Part shown: piece after piece, positions 1 through 7,633 of the stretch | How positions within the stretch are numbered: the first letter of the stretch is position 1 | Layout of the letters: each line of letters starts with the position of its first letter | From: Bradyrhizobium valentinum | GTDB lineage: Bacteria > Pseudomonadota > Alphaproteobacteria > Rhizobiales > Xanthobacteraceae | Assembly: GCF_001440405.1 (NCBI RefSeq) | Contig: NZ_LLXX01000067.1 | Span: 84,575 to 148,574, forward strand | DNA: 64,000 nt | Reading direction: 5' to 3' | Program-made: the position numbers and the translations under genes | Notes under the pieces: generated by a model | Databases searched by the model: none | Seen by the model: only the letters and a program-made list of their open reading frames with translations | What the model was told of the DNA's origin: nothing

Positions 1-784
1 GGCTCGTAATCCCCTCCTCGGCGATGGCATGGGCCAGCGCAGCTGGATCGGCCTTGGCCACAACATACAATGTGCCGCCGTGCATCAGCGTGGCGATCAG
101 CAGGATCGTATACCCGACGATGTGGGACATCGGCAGCACGCCGTAGATGCGGTCGGCCGGACCGCTTTGGCGAAGGATTCCCGAAGTCTTTGCGGTGAAG
201 AGGAGGTTGCGGTGGCTCAGCATGACTCCCTTCGGTGCACCGGTCGTGCCCGAGGTGTACAAAAGGCCCGCGACCTGTCGCTTGCCATCCTTCTCGACGG
301 GCTCCGCTGGCGCATCCGCATTGAGAGGACCAATACCGATTCCACCGAACGGCCCCACAGCGTCTATTTTAGCGCCGACGCGGCTGGCGTGATCTGCGGC
401 TTCCTTCGAAAGCGCTGCGTTGAACAGCACGCGTCTGGCACCGCTGTGCGTCCCGATCAGATCGATCTCCCTGGCCGAGAGGCGGGGATTAACCGTAATG
501 CCCCATGCGTCGAGCTTGCTCGCTGCGAAGAGCATCGCCCCCAGAGCCACACTGTTCTCGCTCGCAATCATCACGCGGTCGCCGGGCCTGATCCCCAGAT
601 CGGCGAGATACTTCGCGGCGGCGTCGACTGCTTCCGAAAACTTCCGGTAGCTCCATGAACGTCCCCCTTCCATGAAGGCCGGATGATCCGGGATGTCCCG
701 GACGAACGGCGCGTAGACCTCGTGCACTCTTGAAGGCAGGCCATCGAGCAATTCGGCCGCAGTGAGTTCGTCCACGCTCCTCAT
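1..784 (-). CDS. Acyl-CoA synthetase (AMP-dependent ligase), C-terminal part beyond the window
   Basis: This is the N-terminal ~261 residues of an AMP-forming acid:CoA ligase, which activates a carboxylic acid to its acyl-CoA through an acyl-adenylate. The reading frame leaves the window at base 1. The P-loop-like motif YTSGTTGAPKGVMLSHRN (A3 motif) is present, and an earlier stretch reads GDRVMIASENS as in this family. The start ATG at 784 follows GGGAGG. A dyad lies about 100 bp upstream, so transcription is probably controlled there. Neighbouring reductases and a hydratase suggest acyl-CoA catabolism; the substrate cannot be told from this half. Confidence 0.9.
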   Translation of the reverse strand, partial: MRSVDELTAAELLDGLPSRVHEVYAPFVRDIPDHPAFMEGGRSWSYRKFSEAVDAAAKYLADLGIRPGDRVMIASENSVALGAMLFAASKLDAWGITVNPRLSAREIDLIGTHSGARRVLFNAALSKEAADHASRVGAKIDAVGPFGGIGIGPLNADAPAEPVEKDGKRQVAGLLYTSGTTGAPKGVMLSHRNLLFTAKTSGILRQSGPADRIYGVLPMSHIVGYTILLIATLMHGGTLYVVAKADPAALAHAIAEEGITS

Positions 785-881
785 GTCATCCTCCCTCGCG
801 CCCTCTTTTTGGGAGCGCTGCGCGGCCCCCTTCAAACGGGCAGGTCCGCTCCTTCATGTCGATCGGCAGGTCGAGTAAATA

Positions 882-901
882 GTTCTAAAATAGAACTGTC
901 A
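882..901. promoter_or_regulatory. Putative operator upstream of the acyl-CoA ligase (HxlR-2-type site)
   Basis: The perfect dyad AGTTCTA-AAA-TAGAACT covers 881-897. The 20-base string GTTCTAAAATWGAACTGTCA occurs here and again at 14331-14350, just upstream of the second HxlR gene, with only the W position different. I infer that the HxlR protein encoded at 14489 binds both. The rest of the gap 785-1218 shows no convincing gene. Confidence 0.6.
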
Positions 902-957
902 AGCCGAATGACCGCCTATCGACCTTGACGGACACGCCAACGTCGATCGACTCCCCT

Positions 958-974
958 AATTCCTATTTGGAATT
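958..974. promoter_or_regulatory. Perfect inverted repeat AATTCC-N5-GGAATT
   Basis: Six-base arms flank TATTT in the gap between the ligase and hxlR-1. The position, about 175 bp upstream of the ligase start, fits a second regulatory site, and the internal string resembles the TCCAAAATTGGA dyad at 15282. The cognate protein is unknown. Confidence 0.35.
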
Positions 975-1218
975 CGAGGTCACGACGCAAGTCGTTCGGA
1001 TAAATCCATGGGATAGGCTCGCTTGTGGCACATGCCTGCGAAAGCGGCAGAGCCGTACCACCTAAAGCGACAGCTTTCCGCTCATGATAAAGCGCGTCAG
1101 CGTTCGACGGGAAGAACCCGAGCCGGCGATGGAAGTGGCGCGAGCGTGAGACGTCACAGGTCGACCGACGCAGGCGATGTGTATGCAGGACAGGTTTCGG
1201 CGATCACTCATTCAACCG

Positions 1219-1608
1219 TTACAGCGCGCATGCGTTTTGCTGGCGATCTTCAGGAACGTGGTGTGGCTGAGAGGTGCCTTCAATTGAACCGCCATGTTGC
1301 TTGCCCCAACCCCGAAGCGAAAGCAGTACGGGCCCGAGGCTCTGGCCGAAGGTAGAGATTTCATATTCCACCTTCGGAGGAATCTGCGGATAGGCATGGC
1401 GAACGATCACGCCATCGGCCTCCAGCTCACGCAGCTGAAGGGTCAATATCCTCTGCGTGGCGTTAGGGATGGCCCGGGACAGTTCCATGAACCGCTTCTT
1501 GCCGGCGAAGAGATGAAACAGGATCAGCGGCTTCCACATGCCGCCAATGACGGACAGTGTCACCCCGACCGCGCATCCGCTTTTGGCGTCAAACCTTCTT
1601 GGACGCAT
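1219..1608 (-). CDS. HxlR-family transcriptional regulator (HxlR-1)
   Basis: A 129-residue winged-helix protein of the HxlR/DUF24 family, whose members often sense quinones or electrophiles through an N-terminal cysteine. The family core is visible as CAVGVTLSVIGGMWKPLIL, with the conserved cysteine at residue 12, followed by helix-turn-helix and wing residues (RFMELSRAIPNATQRILTLQL). An in-frame ATG exists at 1620, but GGAGG at 1614-1618 lies five bases before the ATG at 1608, so I use 1608. The gene diverges from the AcuI/YhdH-like reductase, and the same 16-bp element precedes both, which suggests that it represses itself and that reductase. Confidence 0.88.
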   Translation of the reverse strand: MRPRRFDAKSGCAVGVTLSVIGGMWKPLILFHLFAGKKRFMELSRAIPNATQRILTLQLRELEADGVIVRHAYPQIPPKVEYEISTFGQSLGPVLLSLRGWGKQHGGSIEGTSQPHHVPEDRQQNACAL

Positions 1609-1617
1609 GGTCACCTC

Positions 1618-1633
1618 CATAAATGATAGTATC
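1618..1633. promoter_or_regulatory. 16-bp repeat, copy 1 (likely HxlR-1 operator)
   Basis: CATAAATGATAGTATC includes the small dyad GATA-G-TATC. It overlaps the leader of hxlR-1 immediately before its ribosome site. An exact copy in the same orientation lies at 1996-2011. HxlR proteins are known to bind TACTAT/ATAGTA-type dyads, which this matches in part. Confidence 0.6.
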
Positions 1634-1995
1634 AGCTATGACAGCACGAAGGGCACTAGTCTGGGGTTCGTAGAGCGTGAAGCCTATTCCATGGCGCCGA
1701 AAGTCCCGGTCACACACGCCCCGTCGACGTCTTTGGATGTAACCATCGACGCCATTGAACAGCTCTTGATTTACGTATTCATATCACATGACGATCGTAA
1801 TACAACAGATACTGACAGCCACAGACAGTGGCAGGATCTCGACAGAGGGCTCGTCGACAGCCCGCTCCAGAGCGACCGGACGGGTGAGCCTCGGCATACA
1901 AGGTTGCCCACTCGCGCTTCGGGCACGACGTCGCCATGTCAGGCCCACTGTCATATCGCCAAGGCCGGGCTCCACGCTTTGGACGCGGGTACTTA
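1634..1995. other. Divergent intergenic region, no gene seen
   Basis: About 360 bases between the two copies of the 16-bp repeat. Open frames here have no family resemblance and no ribosome site. The region probably holds the divergent promoters of hxlR-1 and the reductase at 2092. Confidence 0.5.
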
Positions 1996-2011
1996 CATAA
2001 ATGATAGTATC
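1996..2011. promoter_or_regulatory. 16-bp repeat, copy 2 (likely HxlR-1 operator)
   Basis: An exact second copy of CATAAATGATAGTATC, 81 bases before the ATG of the reductase gene at 2092. Its position suits a repressor site over or just downstream of that gene's promoter. Confidence 0.6.
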
Positions 2012-2091
2012 CGCTTTAATTGTGCCTTCTTGCGATCAAGCGGCGCGACCCTAGGTCCGTGGACAGCGAAACTCCAATCTAGGATACGGCG

Positions 2092-3078
2092 ATGACGTTC
2101 AAGGCGCTGCTGGCTGCAAAGACAGGTGAGAAGATTTCGACCAGCGTGGTCGAAATGAACGAGCAAGATCTCATGCCTGGCGACGTTACGGTTGCAGTCG
2201 ATTATTCGACTGTGAACTACAAGGATGCGCTGGCCATTAGCGGGCGCGCAGAGATCATTCGCCAGTTTCCCCTCATTCCCGGTATCGATCTTGCTGGAAC
2301 GGTAGAGGCATCCTCCTATCCCGGCATCGCCGTCGGAGACCGCGTTGTCGCCAACAGCTGGGGACTGAGCCAGACCCACCATGGCGGTTACGCCCAGAAA
2401 GCGCGGATGAAGGGCGAATGGTTGGTCAAGATTCCGGCGCCGTTTTCAACGAAGGACGCCATGGCGATCGGTACGGCCGGTTACACCGCGATGCTGTCGG
2501 TGCTGGCCCTCGAACATGGCGGCATCACACCGCAGCGTGGTGACATCCTCGTAACCGGTGCCAATGGCGGCGTCGGTTCGATCGCAATCGCTCTCCTCGC
2601 CGATCTCGGTTATCGCGTCGTTGCATCAACTGGACGTCTTGAGGAAGCCGATTACCTGCGGAGTCTCGGCGCGGCTGATGTCATAGATCGACAAACGCTT
2701 TCGGAGCTGGGAGCACCAATCTCACGCGAGCGTTGGGCTGGAGCGGTCGACTCCGTCGGCAGTCATACGCTGGTGAACGTATTGGCGCAGACGCAGTACC
2801 GCGGCGTGGTGACGGCGTGCGGCCTGGCTCAGGGTGCCGATCTTCCCGGAACGGTTCTGCCGTTCATCCTGCGCAACGTCACCCTGGCAGGCATCGACTC
2901 GGTGAATGCCCCGCATGAGGCGCGAATCGAGGCGTGGTCGCGTTTGGCTCGCGACCTCGACCTGAACAAGCTCGCCCGAACCATGCAGGTGGTCGGTCTC
3001 GCGGAGGTCCCCGAAGTGGTGCGCCAAATGTTCGCCGGGAAGGTCCAGGGCCGCACGGTCGTGGACGTGAATGCGTAA
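2092..3078 (+). CDS. AcuI/YhdH-family NADPH-dependent acryloyl-CoA reductase / quinone oxidoreductase
   Basis: A 328-residue zinc-free medium-chain dehydrogenase/reductase. The N-terminus has the family hallmarks VNYKDALAI and PLIPGIDLAGTV. The Rossmann nucleotide-binding turn is VTGANGGVGSIAIALL near residue 155, and the C-terminus ends QGRTVVDV, all typical of AcuI/YhdH, which reduces acryloyl-CoA to propionyl-CoA or acts on other enals. The length fits the family. It is preceded by the 16-bp element shared with hxlR-1, so inducible expression in response to an electrophile is likely. The natural substrate is not shown by the sequence. Confidence 0.88.
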   Translation: MTFKALLAAKTGEKISTSVVEMNEQDLMPGDVTVAVDYSTVNYKDALAISGRAEIIRQFPLIPGIDLAGTVEASSYPGIAVGDRVVANSWGLSQTHHGGYAQKARMKGEWLVKIPAPFSTKDAMAIGTAGYTAMLSVLALEHGGITPQRGDILVTGANGGVGSIAIALLADLGYRVVASTGRLEEADYLRSLGAADVIDRQTLSELGAPISRERWAGAVDSVGSHTLVNVLAQTQYRGVVTACGLAQGADLPGTVLPFILRNVTLAGIDSVNAPHEARIEAWSRLARDLDLNKLARTMQVVGLAEVPEVVRQMFAGKVQGRTVVDVNA

Positions 3079-3231
3079 CCATTTCGCGACCAGGCTGTTT
3101 GGCGACACCTCGATGAAGACCAGACGCGGCTACATTGGCGTGTCAATGCTGGGTCGTTCGCAGATTTGGGAGCGCCAGGAATAAAACGCGTCCTCGCTCA
3201 TCTGCTTACGACCTGCATAGGAGCACGAAAC

Positions 3232-4014
3232 ATGACTCAATTGGATCAACACGACACTCTACCTTCCGTACAGGACGTTGCAATCATCGTTGGCGGCGGC
3301 CCGGGCATCAGCTCAAGTTGCGCCAGGCTGTTCGCGGAAAACGGCATGCGCGTCGGCATCGCAGCCAGGAATCCGGATAAATCGGTTCTGCAGAATCTCG
3401 AGAAGACGCACGGCGTGCGCCGATACGCGTGCGATGCCACCGAACCAGCGGCCGTGGAGCTGCTGTTCCAGAATGTCGTTCGAGACCTGGGGGCACCTAC
3501 GCTTGTCGTGCATAATATCGACGGCCGCGTTCCCGGCATTTTCCGCATGGGGATTACCGAAGCCGACCCAAGCATGGTGCTCGACACACTTCGGAACTCA
3601 GCATTCAGCGCGTATTTGGTGGGTCAGCACGCCGCTCGACTCATGCGGGAAAACAAACCAAGCCCCGGCGGAACGAAAGGAACGATCATCTTCACGAACG
3701 CGAGCGCGGCGCTCAAGGGCTTCCCGATGAGCGCTGCCTTCGCAATGGCATGTCATGCCAAGTCCGGCCTTGCACAGAGCATGGCAAGGGAATTGATGCC
3801 GGAGGGGATCCACGTGGCAAATGTGCCGATTGACGCGGCGATTGGCTGGACTCAGGAAGACGGTACCCGCGCGCACCGACTGGCGGGAACGACTGTCGAC
3901 GACAACATGGCTGACCCGGACTGCATCGCGGAAACCTATCTGCATCTGCATCGCCAGCATCGGTCGACGTGGGCGTTCGAAGTCGTGCTGCGACCGTGGG
4001 TCGAGAAGTGGTGA
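3232..4014 (+). CDS. SDR-family protein without the catalytic Tyr (SDR-1)
   Basis: A 260-residue short-chain dehydrogenase/reductase fold protein. The Rossmann glycine motif reads VGGGPGISSS, and VVHNIDGR takes the place of the usual NNAG. In the YxxxK position the sequence is ACHAK, so the catalytic tyrosine is absent and the lysine kept. The C-terminus TWAFEVVLRPWVEKW matches the end of SDR-2 at 6912, so the two belong to one subfamily. An upstream in-frame start at 3166 exists, but AGGAG eight bases before the ATG at 3232 decides the start. It may bind a nucleotide without classical dehydrogenase activity, or use another residue. Confidence 0.82.
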   Translation: MTQLDQHDTLPSVQDVAIIVGGGPGISSSCARLFAENGMRVGIAARNPDKSVLQNLEKTHGVRRYACDATEPAAVELLFQNVVRDLGAPTLVVHNIDGRVPGIFRMGITEADPSMVLDTLRNSAFSAYLVGQHAARLMRENKPSPGGTKGTIIFTNASAALKGFPMSAAFAMACHAKSGLAQSMARELMPEGIHVANVPIDAAIGWTQEDGTRAHRLAGTTVDDNMADPDCIAETYLHLHRQHRSTWAFEVVLRPWVEKW

Positions 4015-4094
4015 CTGGCGCCCGCGCGAAGCAGACCTGCGTCGCTCCTGAACAGGATCGTCAGCTTCCAGGAAGGTTGGAGAGAGAGAATATT

Positions 4095-4964
4095 ATGAAG
4101 GCATCCAGTTCTTCCAGTTACTTCGGATCGGGGACGCGCTACATCGATGCGCCGAATCTCTCGATCAGTGTCGGGGGGACTACTTTTGCCTATCGCGACC
4201 TGGGCCCCCGCAGCGGCGTGCCGCTAATTCTTTTCAACCATTGGGGCGCAGTTCTGGACAATTTCGATCCGCGGATTGTGGACGGCCTCGCCAGCAAGCA
4301 TCGCGTGATCGCAACCGATTACCGGGGTATCGGTGCGTCGGGCGGAACGGCACCTGTGACGATTGATGAGATGGCTCGAGATGCGATTGCCCTGATCCGC
4401 GCGCTGGGCTTCGAGAAGGTCGATCTGCTCGGCTTTTCGCTCGGCGGATTTGTGGCGCAGGATATCGTGCTGAAGGCTCCAGACCTCGTGCGAAAACTCA
4501 TTCTGACCGGCACGGGCCCGGCGGGCGGCAAAGGCATCGACAAGGTGGGGCCGGTGTCCTGGCCACTCATAATCAAGGGCTTGCTGACGCTGCGAGACCC
4601 GAAATTCTACCTGTTTTTCACGTCCACGGCCAATGGTCGCCGAGCCGCGAAAGCCTTTCTGGAACGGCTGAAAGAACGCAAGACAAACCGGGACAAAGGA
4701 CCCACACCTGGCGCGTTCTTGCGGCAGCTCAAGGCGATCACTGCTTGGGGCCGGCAGGCGCCTCAAGATCTCGGAAGCATTCGGATCCCGGTGCTGATCG
4801 CGAATGGCGATAACGACATCATGGTGCCGACCGTAAACAGCATCGATATGGCGCGCCGTATCCCGGGCGCGCAACTCGTTATCTACGACGATGCCGGGCA
4901 TGGCGGGATTTTCCAGAACCACGCCGATTTCGTGCCGAAGGCCCTGTCCTTCCTTGACGCCTGA
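4095..4964 (+). CDS. Alpha/beta-fold hydrolase
   Basis: A 289-residue alpha/beta hydrolase. The nucleophile elbow is GFSLGG (Ser), with an acidic residue in NGDNDIMVP and the catalytic histidine in DDAGHGG. FNHWG forms the oxyanion region and YRGIGASGG follows. Longer in-frame starts exist, but GGAGAGAG just before ATG 4095 favours this one. It lies 80 bases after SDR-1 and 27 before the MDR gene, so the three probably share a transcript. Likely an esterase, lactonase or C-C hydrolase; the substrate is unknown. Confidence 0.88.
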   Translation: MKASSSSSYFGSGTRYIDAPNLSISVGGTTFAYRDLGPRSGVPLILFNHWGAVLDNFDPRIVDGLASKHRVIATDYRGIGASGGTAPVTIDEMARDAIALIRALGFEKVDLLGFSLGGFVAQDIVLKAPDLVRKLILTGTGPAGGKGIDKVGPVSWPLIIKGLLTLRDPKFYLFFTSTANGRRAAKAFLERLKERKTNRDKGPTPGAFLRQLKAITAWGRQAPQDLGSIRIPVLIANGDNDIMVPTVNSIDMARRIPGAQLVIYDDAGHGGIFQNHADFVPKALSFLDA

Positions 4965-4991
4965 CGCCGCGACTCAATTGGAGAAGACACC

Positions 4992-5996
4992 ATGAAGGCA
5001 TTCGTTGTCGACAAATACAAAAAGAAAGGCGCTCTGCGCCTGGCCGACGTGCCAGAGCCGGAGTTGCGGGACGATGATGTCCTGGTTCGAGTTCATGCAA
5101 CCGCGGTGAACCTTCTGGACTCCAAGGTCAGGGACGGAGAATTCAAGCTCATACTGCCGTATCGTCCGCCTTTCATTCTGGGGCACGATGTTGCCGGGAT
5201 GGTCGTCAGGGTTGGCCCCAAGGTCAGGCGGTTCAAGGCCGGCGACGAGGTCTATGCACGACCGCGCGACCATCGGATCGGGACGTTCGCTGAATTCATT
5301 GCAATGAATGAAACGGACGTGGCGTTAAAGCCCAAGAACATCAGCATGGAAGAAGCCGCCGCCATCCCGCTGGTGGGGCTGACCGCCTGGCAGGCGCTGG
5401 TTGAGGTGGGCAAGCTGAAACCCGGTCAAAAGGTCTTCATTCAAGCCGGCTCCGGTGGTGTGGGGACTTTTGCCATCCAACTCGCCAAGCATCTCGGCGC
5501 GACAGTTGCGACGACGACGAGCACGAAAAATGTCGAGTTGGTAAAAAGTCTCGGCGCAGATGTGGTCATCGACTACAAGACGCAGGATTTCGAGAAGGCT
5601 TTGACGGGCTACGATCTGGTCCTGCACAGCCAGGACACCAGGACGCTTGAAAAATCTCTGCGCGTGCTGAGACCGGGGGGCCTCCTCATCTCGATCTCGG
5701 GGCCGCCCGACCCAGCGTTCGCCAATGAACTAAAGTTGAATCTGTTCCTGAAACTGGTGATGCGCGTGCTGAGTCATGGTGCGCGAAAGAAAGCCAAAAG
5801 CCTTGGTGTGCGCTTCTTATTCCTGTTCATGCGGGCACACGGGCAACAGTTGAGCGAGATCGCTTCACTGATCGAATCCGGTTTGATCCGACCGGTCGTT
5901 GACAAGTCTTACCCGTTTGAGAAGACAGCGGATGCCTTAGCTTACGTCGAGACTGGGCGCGCGAAGGGTAAGGTCGTCATCAGAGTCGAAGAATAG
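4992..5996 (+). CDS. Zinc-free MDR NADP-dependent oxidoreductase
   Basis: A 334-residue quinone-oxidoreductase-like enzyme. HATAVNLLDSKVRDG and PPFILGHDVAGMV mark the N-terminal catalytic domain, and QAGSGGVGTFAIQLAKHLGA is the nucleotide-binding motif near residues 150-170. No structural zinc cysteines are seen. GGAG precedes the ATG. It ends two bases before the convergent enoyl-CoA hydratase stop. It is a second MDR enzyme alongside the AcuI-like one and probably reduces an enone or quinone intermediate of the same pathway. Confidence 0.88.
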   Translation: MKAFVVDKYKKKGALRLADVPEPELRDDDVLVRVHATAVNLLDSKVRDGEFKLILPYRPPFILGHDVAGMVVRVGPKVRRFKAGDEVYARPRDHRIGTFAEFIAMNETDVALKPKNISMEEAAAIPLVGLTAWQALVEVGKLKPGQKVFIQAGSGGVGTFAIQLAKHLGATVATTTSTKNVELVKSLGADVVIDYKTQDFEKALTGYDLVLHSQDTRTLEKSLRVLRPGGLLISISGPPDPAFANELKLNLFLKLVMRVLSHGARKKAKSLGVRFLFLFMRAHGQQLSEIASLIESGLIRPVVDKSYPFEKTADALAYVETGRAKGKVVIRVEE

Positions 5997-5998
5997 CC

Positions 5999-6820
5999 TC
6001 ACCTGTACATGGGCGTACGTTTCTCGATGAAGGCCCGCACGGCTTCGGCGTGCTGCGTGGTACTGCCTGCAGCGACCATCCTCTCGGCCTCATGATCCAA
6101 TGACGTCAGGAAGTCGGCCGACAGCGCAAGGTCGAGATTGTCCTTGATGGAGGCATAGGCGCTTGCCGGACCGTTTGCCAACGTCCTCGCCAAAGCAAAT
6201 GCTTCGGTTTGCAGTTCAGAATCAGGCACCACGCGATTTACCAGCCCCAGCGCTTCGCAGCGGCGTGCATCGATCCGCTCGGACAAGAACATCAGTTCGC
6301 GGGCACGCGCCGTCCCGGCCAGCCGCGTCAACAGCCACGAAATGCCGTAATCACCGGTGAGCGCAATCCTGGCGTAACCAGTCGTCATGATAGTGGATTC
6401 GGCTGCGATACGAATGTCGCAGGCGAGCGCGATCGCAAGCCCAGCGCCAGCCGCCGGTCCCGGCAGGGCCGCGATCGTGGGTTTACGCACCGAGACAAGC
6501 ACGCCGGTCAGGGTTCGCTGACGTTCCCGCAATCGCGCAACCTTGTCGCTGAATGACATGGCCGGTGCGGCAGAGTTGCCGCCCATCCCCTTGACGTCGC
6601 CGCCGGAACAGAAAGCGCTGCCGGCACCGGTAATAAGCAGTGCGCCGACATCCGGATCGTCACCATTGCGCTTGATCATCCGGCGCAGCGCCGGCGTAAG
6701 ATGGTCGGACAGCGAATTTCGTGCCTCGGGTCGGTTCAAGGTAATCACGGCGACGCGATCCCGGATCGCACACAGCAGTTCGTCGGTCCCTGTATCGATC
6801 GAGATTGACCCATCAGTCAT
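5999..6820 (-). CDS. Enoyl-CoA hydratase/isomerase family protein
   Basis: A 273-residue crotonase-fold protein. VITLNRPEARNSLS and GAGSAFCSGGDVKGM give the first oxyanion-hole region, and PGPAAGAGLAIALACDIRIA the second. DYGISWLLTRLAG follows, and ALGLVNRVVPD is typical of the family. Typical catalytic glutamates are not obvious, so isomerase or hydrolase chemistry cannot be excluded. It lies at the end of a minus-strand group with SDR-2 and the molybdopterin enzyme. Confidence 0.87.
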   Translation of the reverse strand: MTDGSISIDTGTDELLCAIRDRVAVITLNRPEARNSLSDHLTPALRRMIKRNGDDPDVGALLITGAGSAFCSGGDVKGMGGNSAAPAMSFSDKVARLRERQRTLTGVLVSVRKPTIAALPGPAAGAGLAIALACDIRIAAESTIMTTGYARIALTGDYGISWLLTRLAGTARARELMFLSERIDARRCEALGLVNRVVPDSELQTEAFALARTLANGPASAYASIKDNLDLALSADFLTSLDHEAERMVAAGSTTQHAEAVRAFIEKRTPMYR

Positions 6821-6911
6821 GGCTGTGACCTTTCAAGTCTGCGTCTGCGGCGCTCCTTAGAATGAGTAAGCGCGCTACCCCGCTGTGACCGTGTTTCTCA
6901 CCGGCCTAGCG

Positions 6912-7616
6912 TCACCAGTTTTCGCGGAATGGCCGCAACTCCGTAAGGAATGACCAAGCCGATCGGTCCTGACCGTAGAGATGGTACAGTTCGTCGGCGA
7001 TGGCGGTAGGCTTGATGAAGAATTCATCCGGTTTGTCGCTCATCCGCGCGCGCATTCGGGGGGTGTCGATCACGGCGTCGATAAGGACATAGCCGACGTG
7101 GACGCCAAGAGGCCCCATGTCACGTGCGATCGACTCGGTCAAAATACGCTGCGCCGCCTTTGTCGGAGCGAAGCCGGCGAAATTGGCCTTGCCTCGGATC
7201 GAAGACGTGTTCCCGGTCACCAGGATCGCGCCCTTGCCTCGATCGATCATGTCAGGAGCCACTTCGCGCGCCAGGTACAATAAGGCCATCACGTTGACCT
7301 CGAAATTGCCCTTCAGCATCTTCGGGTCGATCTCGCGAAAGCTTCCCCAGCCCCCTCCTACCGCGTTGTGGACGAGAACTTCGGCCGCACCGAACCGGCG
7401 CTTTACATCGGTGACGACGGTCCGCACCTGACTCTCGTCGGAAACGTCGCAGGTCATCGCGTGGACATCGGGAAGCTCTTGCGCGAGGGAATTGATGAGC
7501 TCCGCTGAACGGGCAAGCGCTATGATGCGAAACCCGCCGGCAGAGAAGCGCTTGACGATGGCAGCTCCAGTGCCCGGCCCTACCCCGGTCACGATCGCGA
7601 TTGGTTTCTCGGTCAT
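6912..7616 (-). CDS. SDR-family protein without the catalytic Tyr (SDR-2)
   Basis: A 234-residue SDR. The nucleotide motif is TGVGPGTGAAI and the central motif HNAVGG. The YxxxK site reads FAPTK: phenylalanine in place of tyrosine, lysine retained. The protein ends TELRPFRENW, like SDR-1. GGGAGG six bases before the ATG supports the start. It lies 17 bases downstream of the molybdopterin oxidoreductase and is probably cotranscribed with it. Confidence 0.82.
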   Translation of the reverse strand: MTEKPIAIVTGVGPGTGAAIVKRFSAGGFRIIALARSAELINSLAQELPDVHAMTCDVSDESQVRTVVTDVKRRFGAAEVLVHNAVGGGWGSFREIDPKMLKGNFEVNVMALLYLAREVAPDMIDRGKGAILVTGNTSSIRGKANFAGFAPTKAAQRILTESIARDMGPLGVHVGYVLIDAVIDTPRMRARMSDKPDEFFIKPTAIADELYHLYGQDRSAWSFLTELRPFRENW

Positions 7617-7633
7617 TTGATCCTCCCTTCGAG

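Noticed and set aside
1023..1355. A 110-codon + strand frame between the ligase and hxlR-1
   Set aside because: Low-complexity Arg-rich translation, no ribosome site, and it overlaps the 3' part of hxlR-1 on the other strand.
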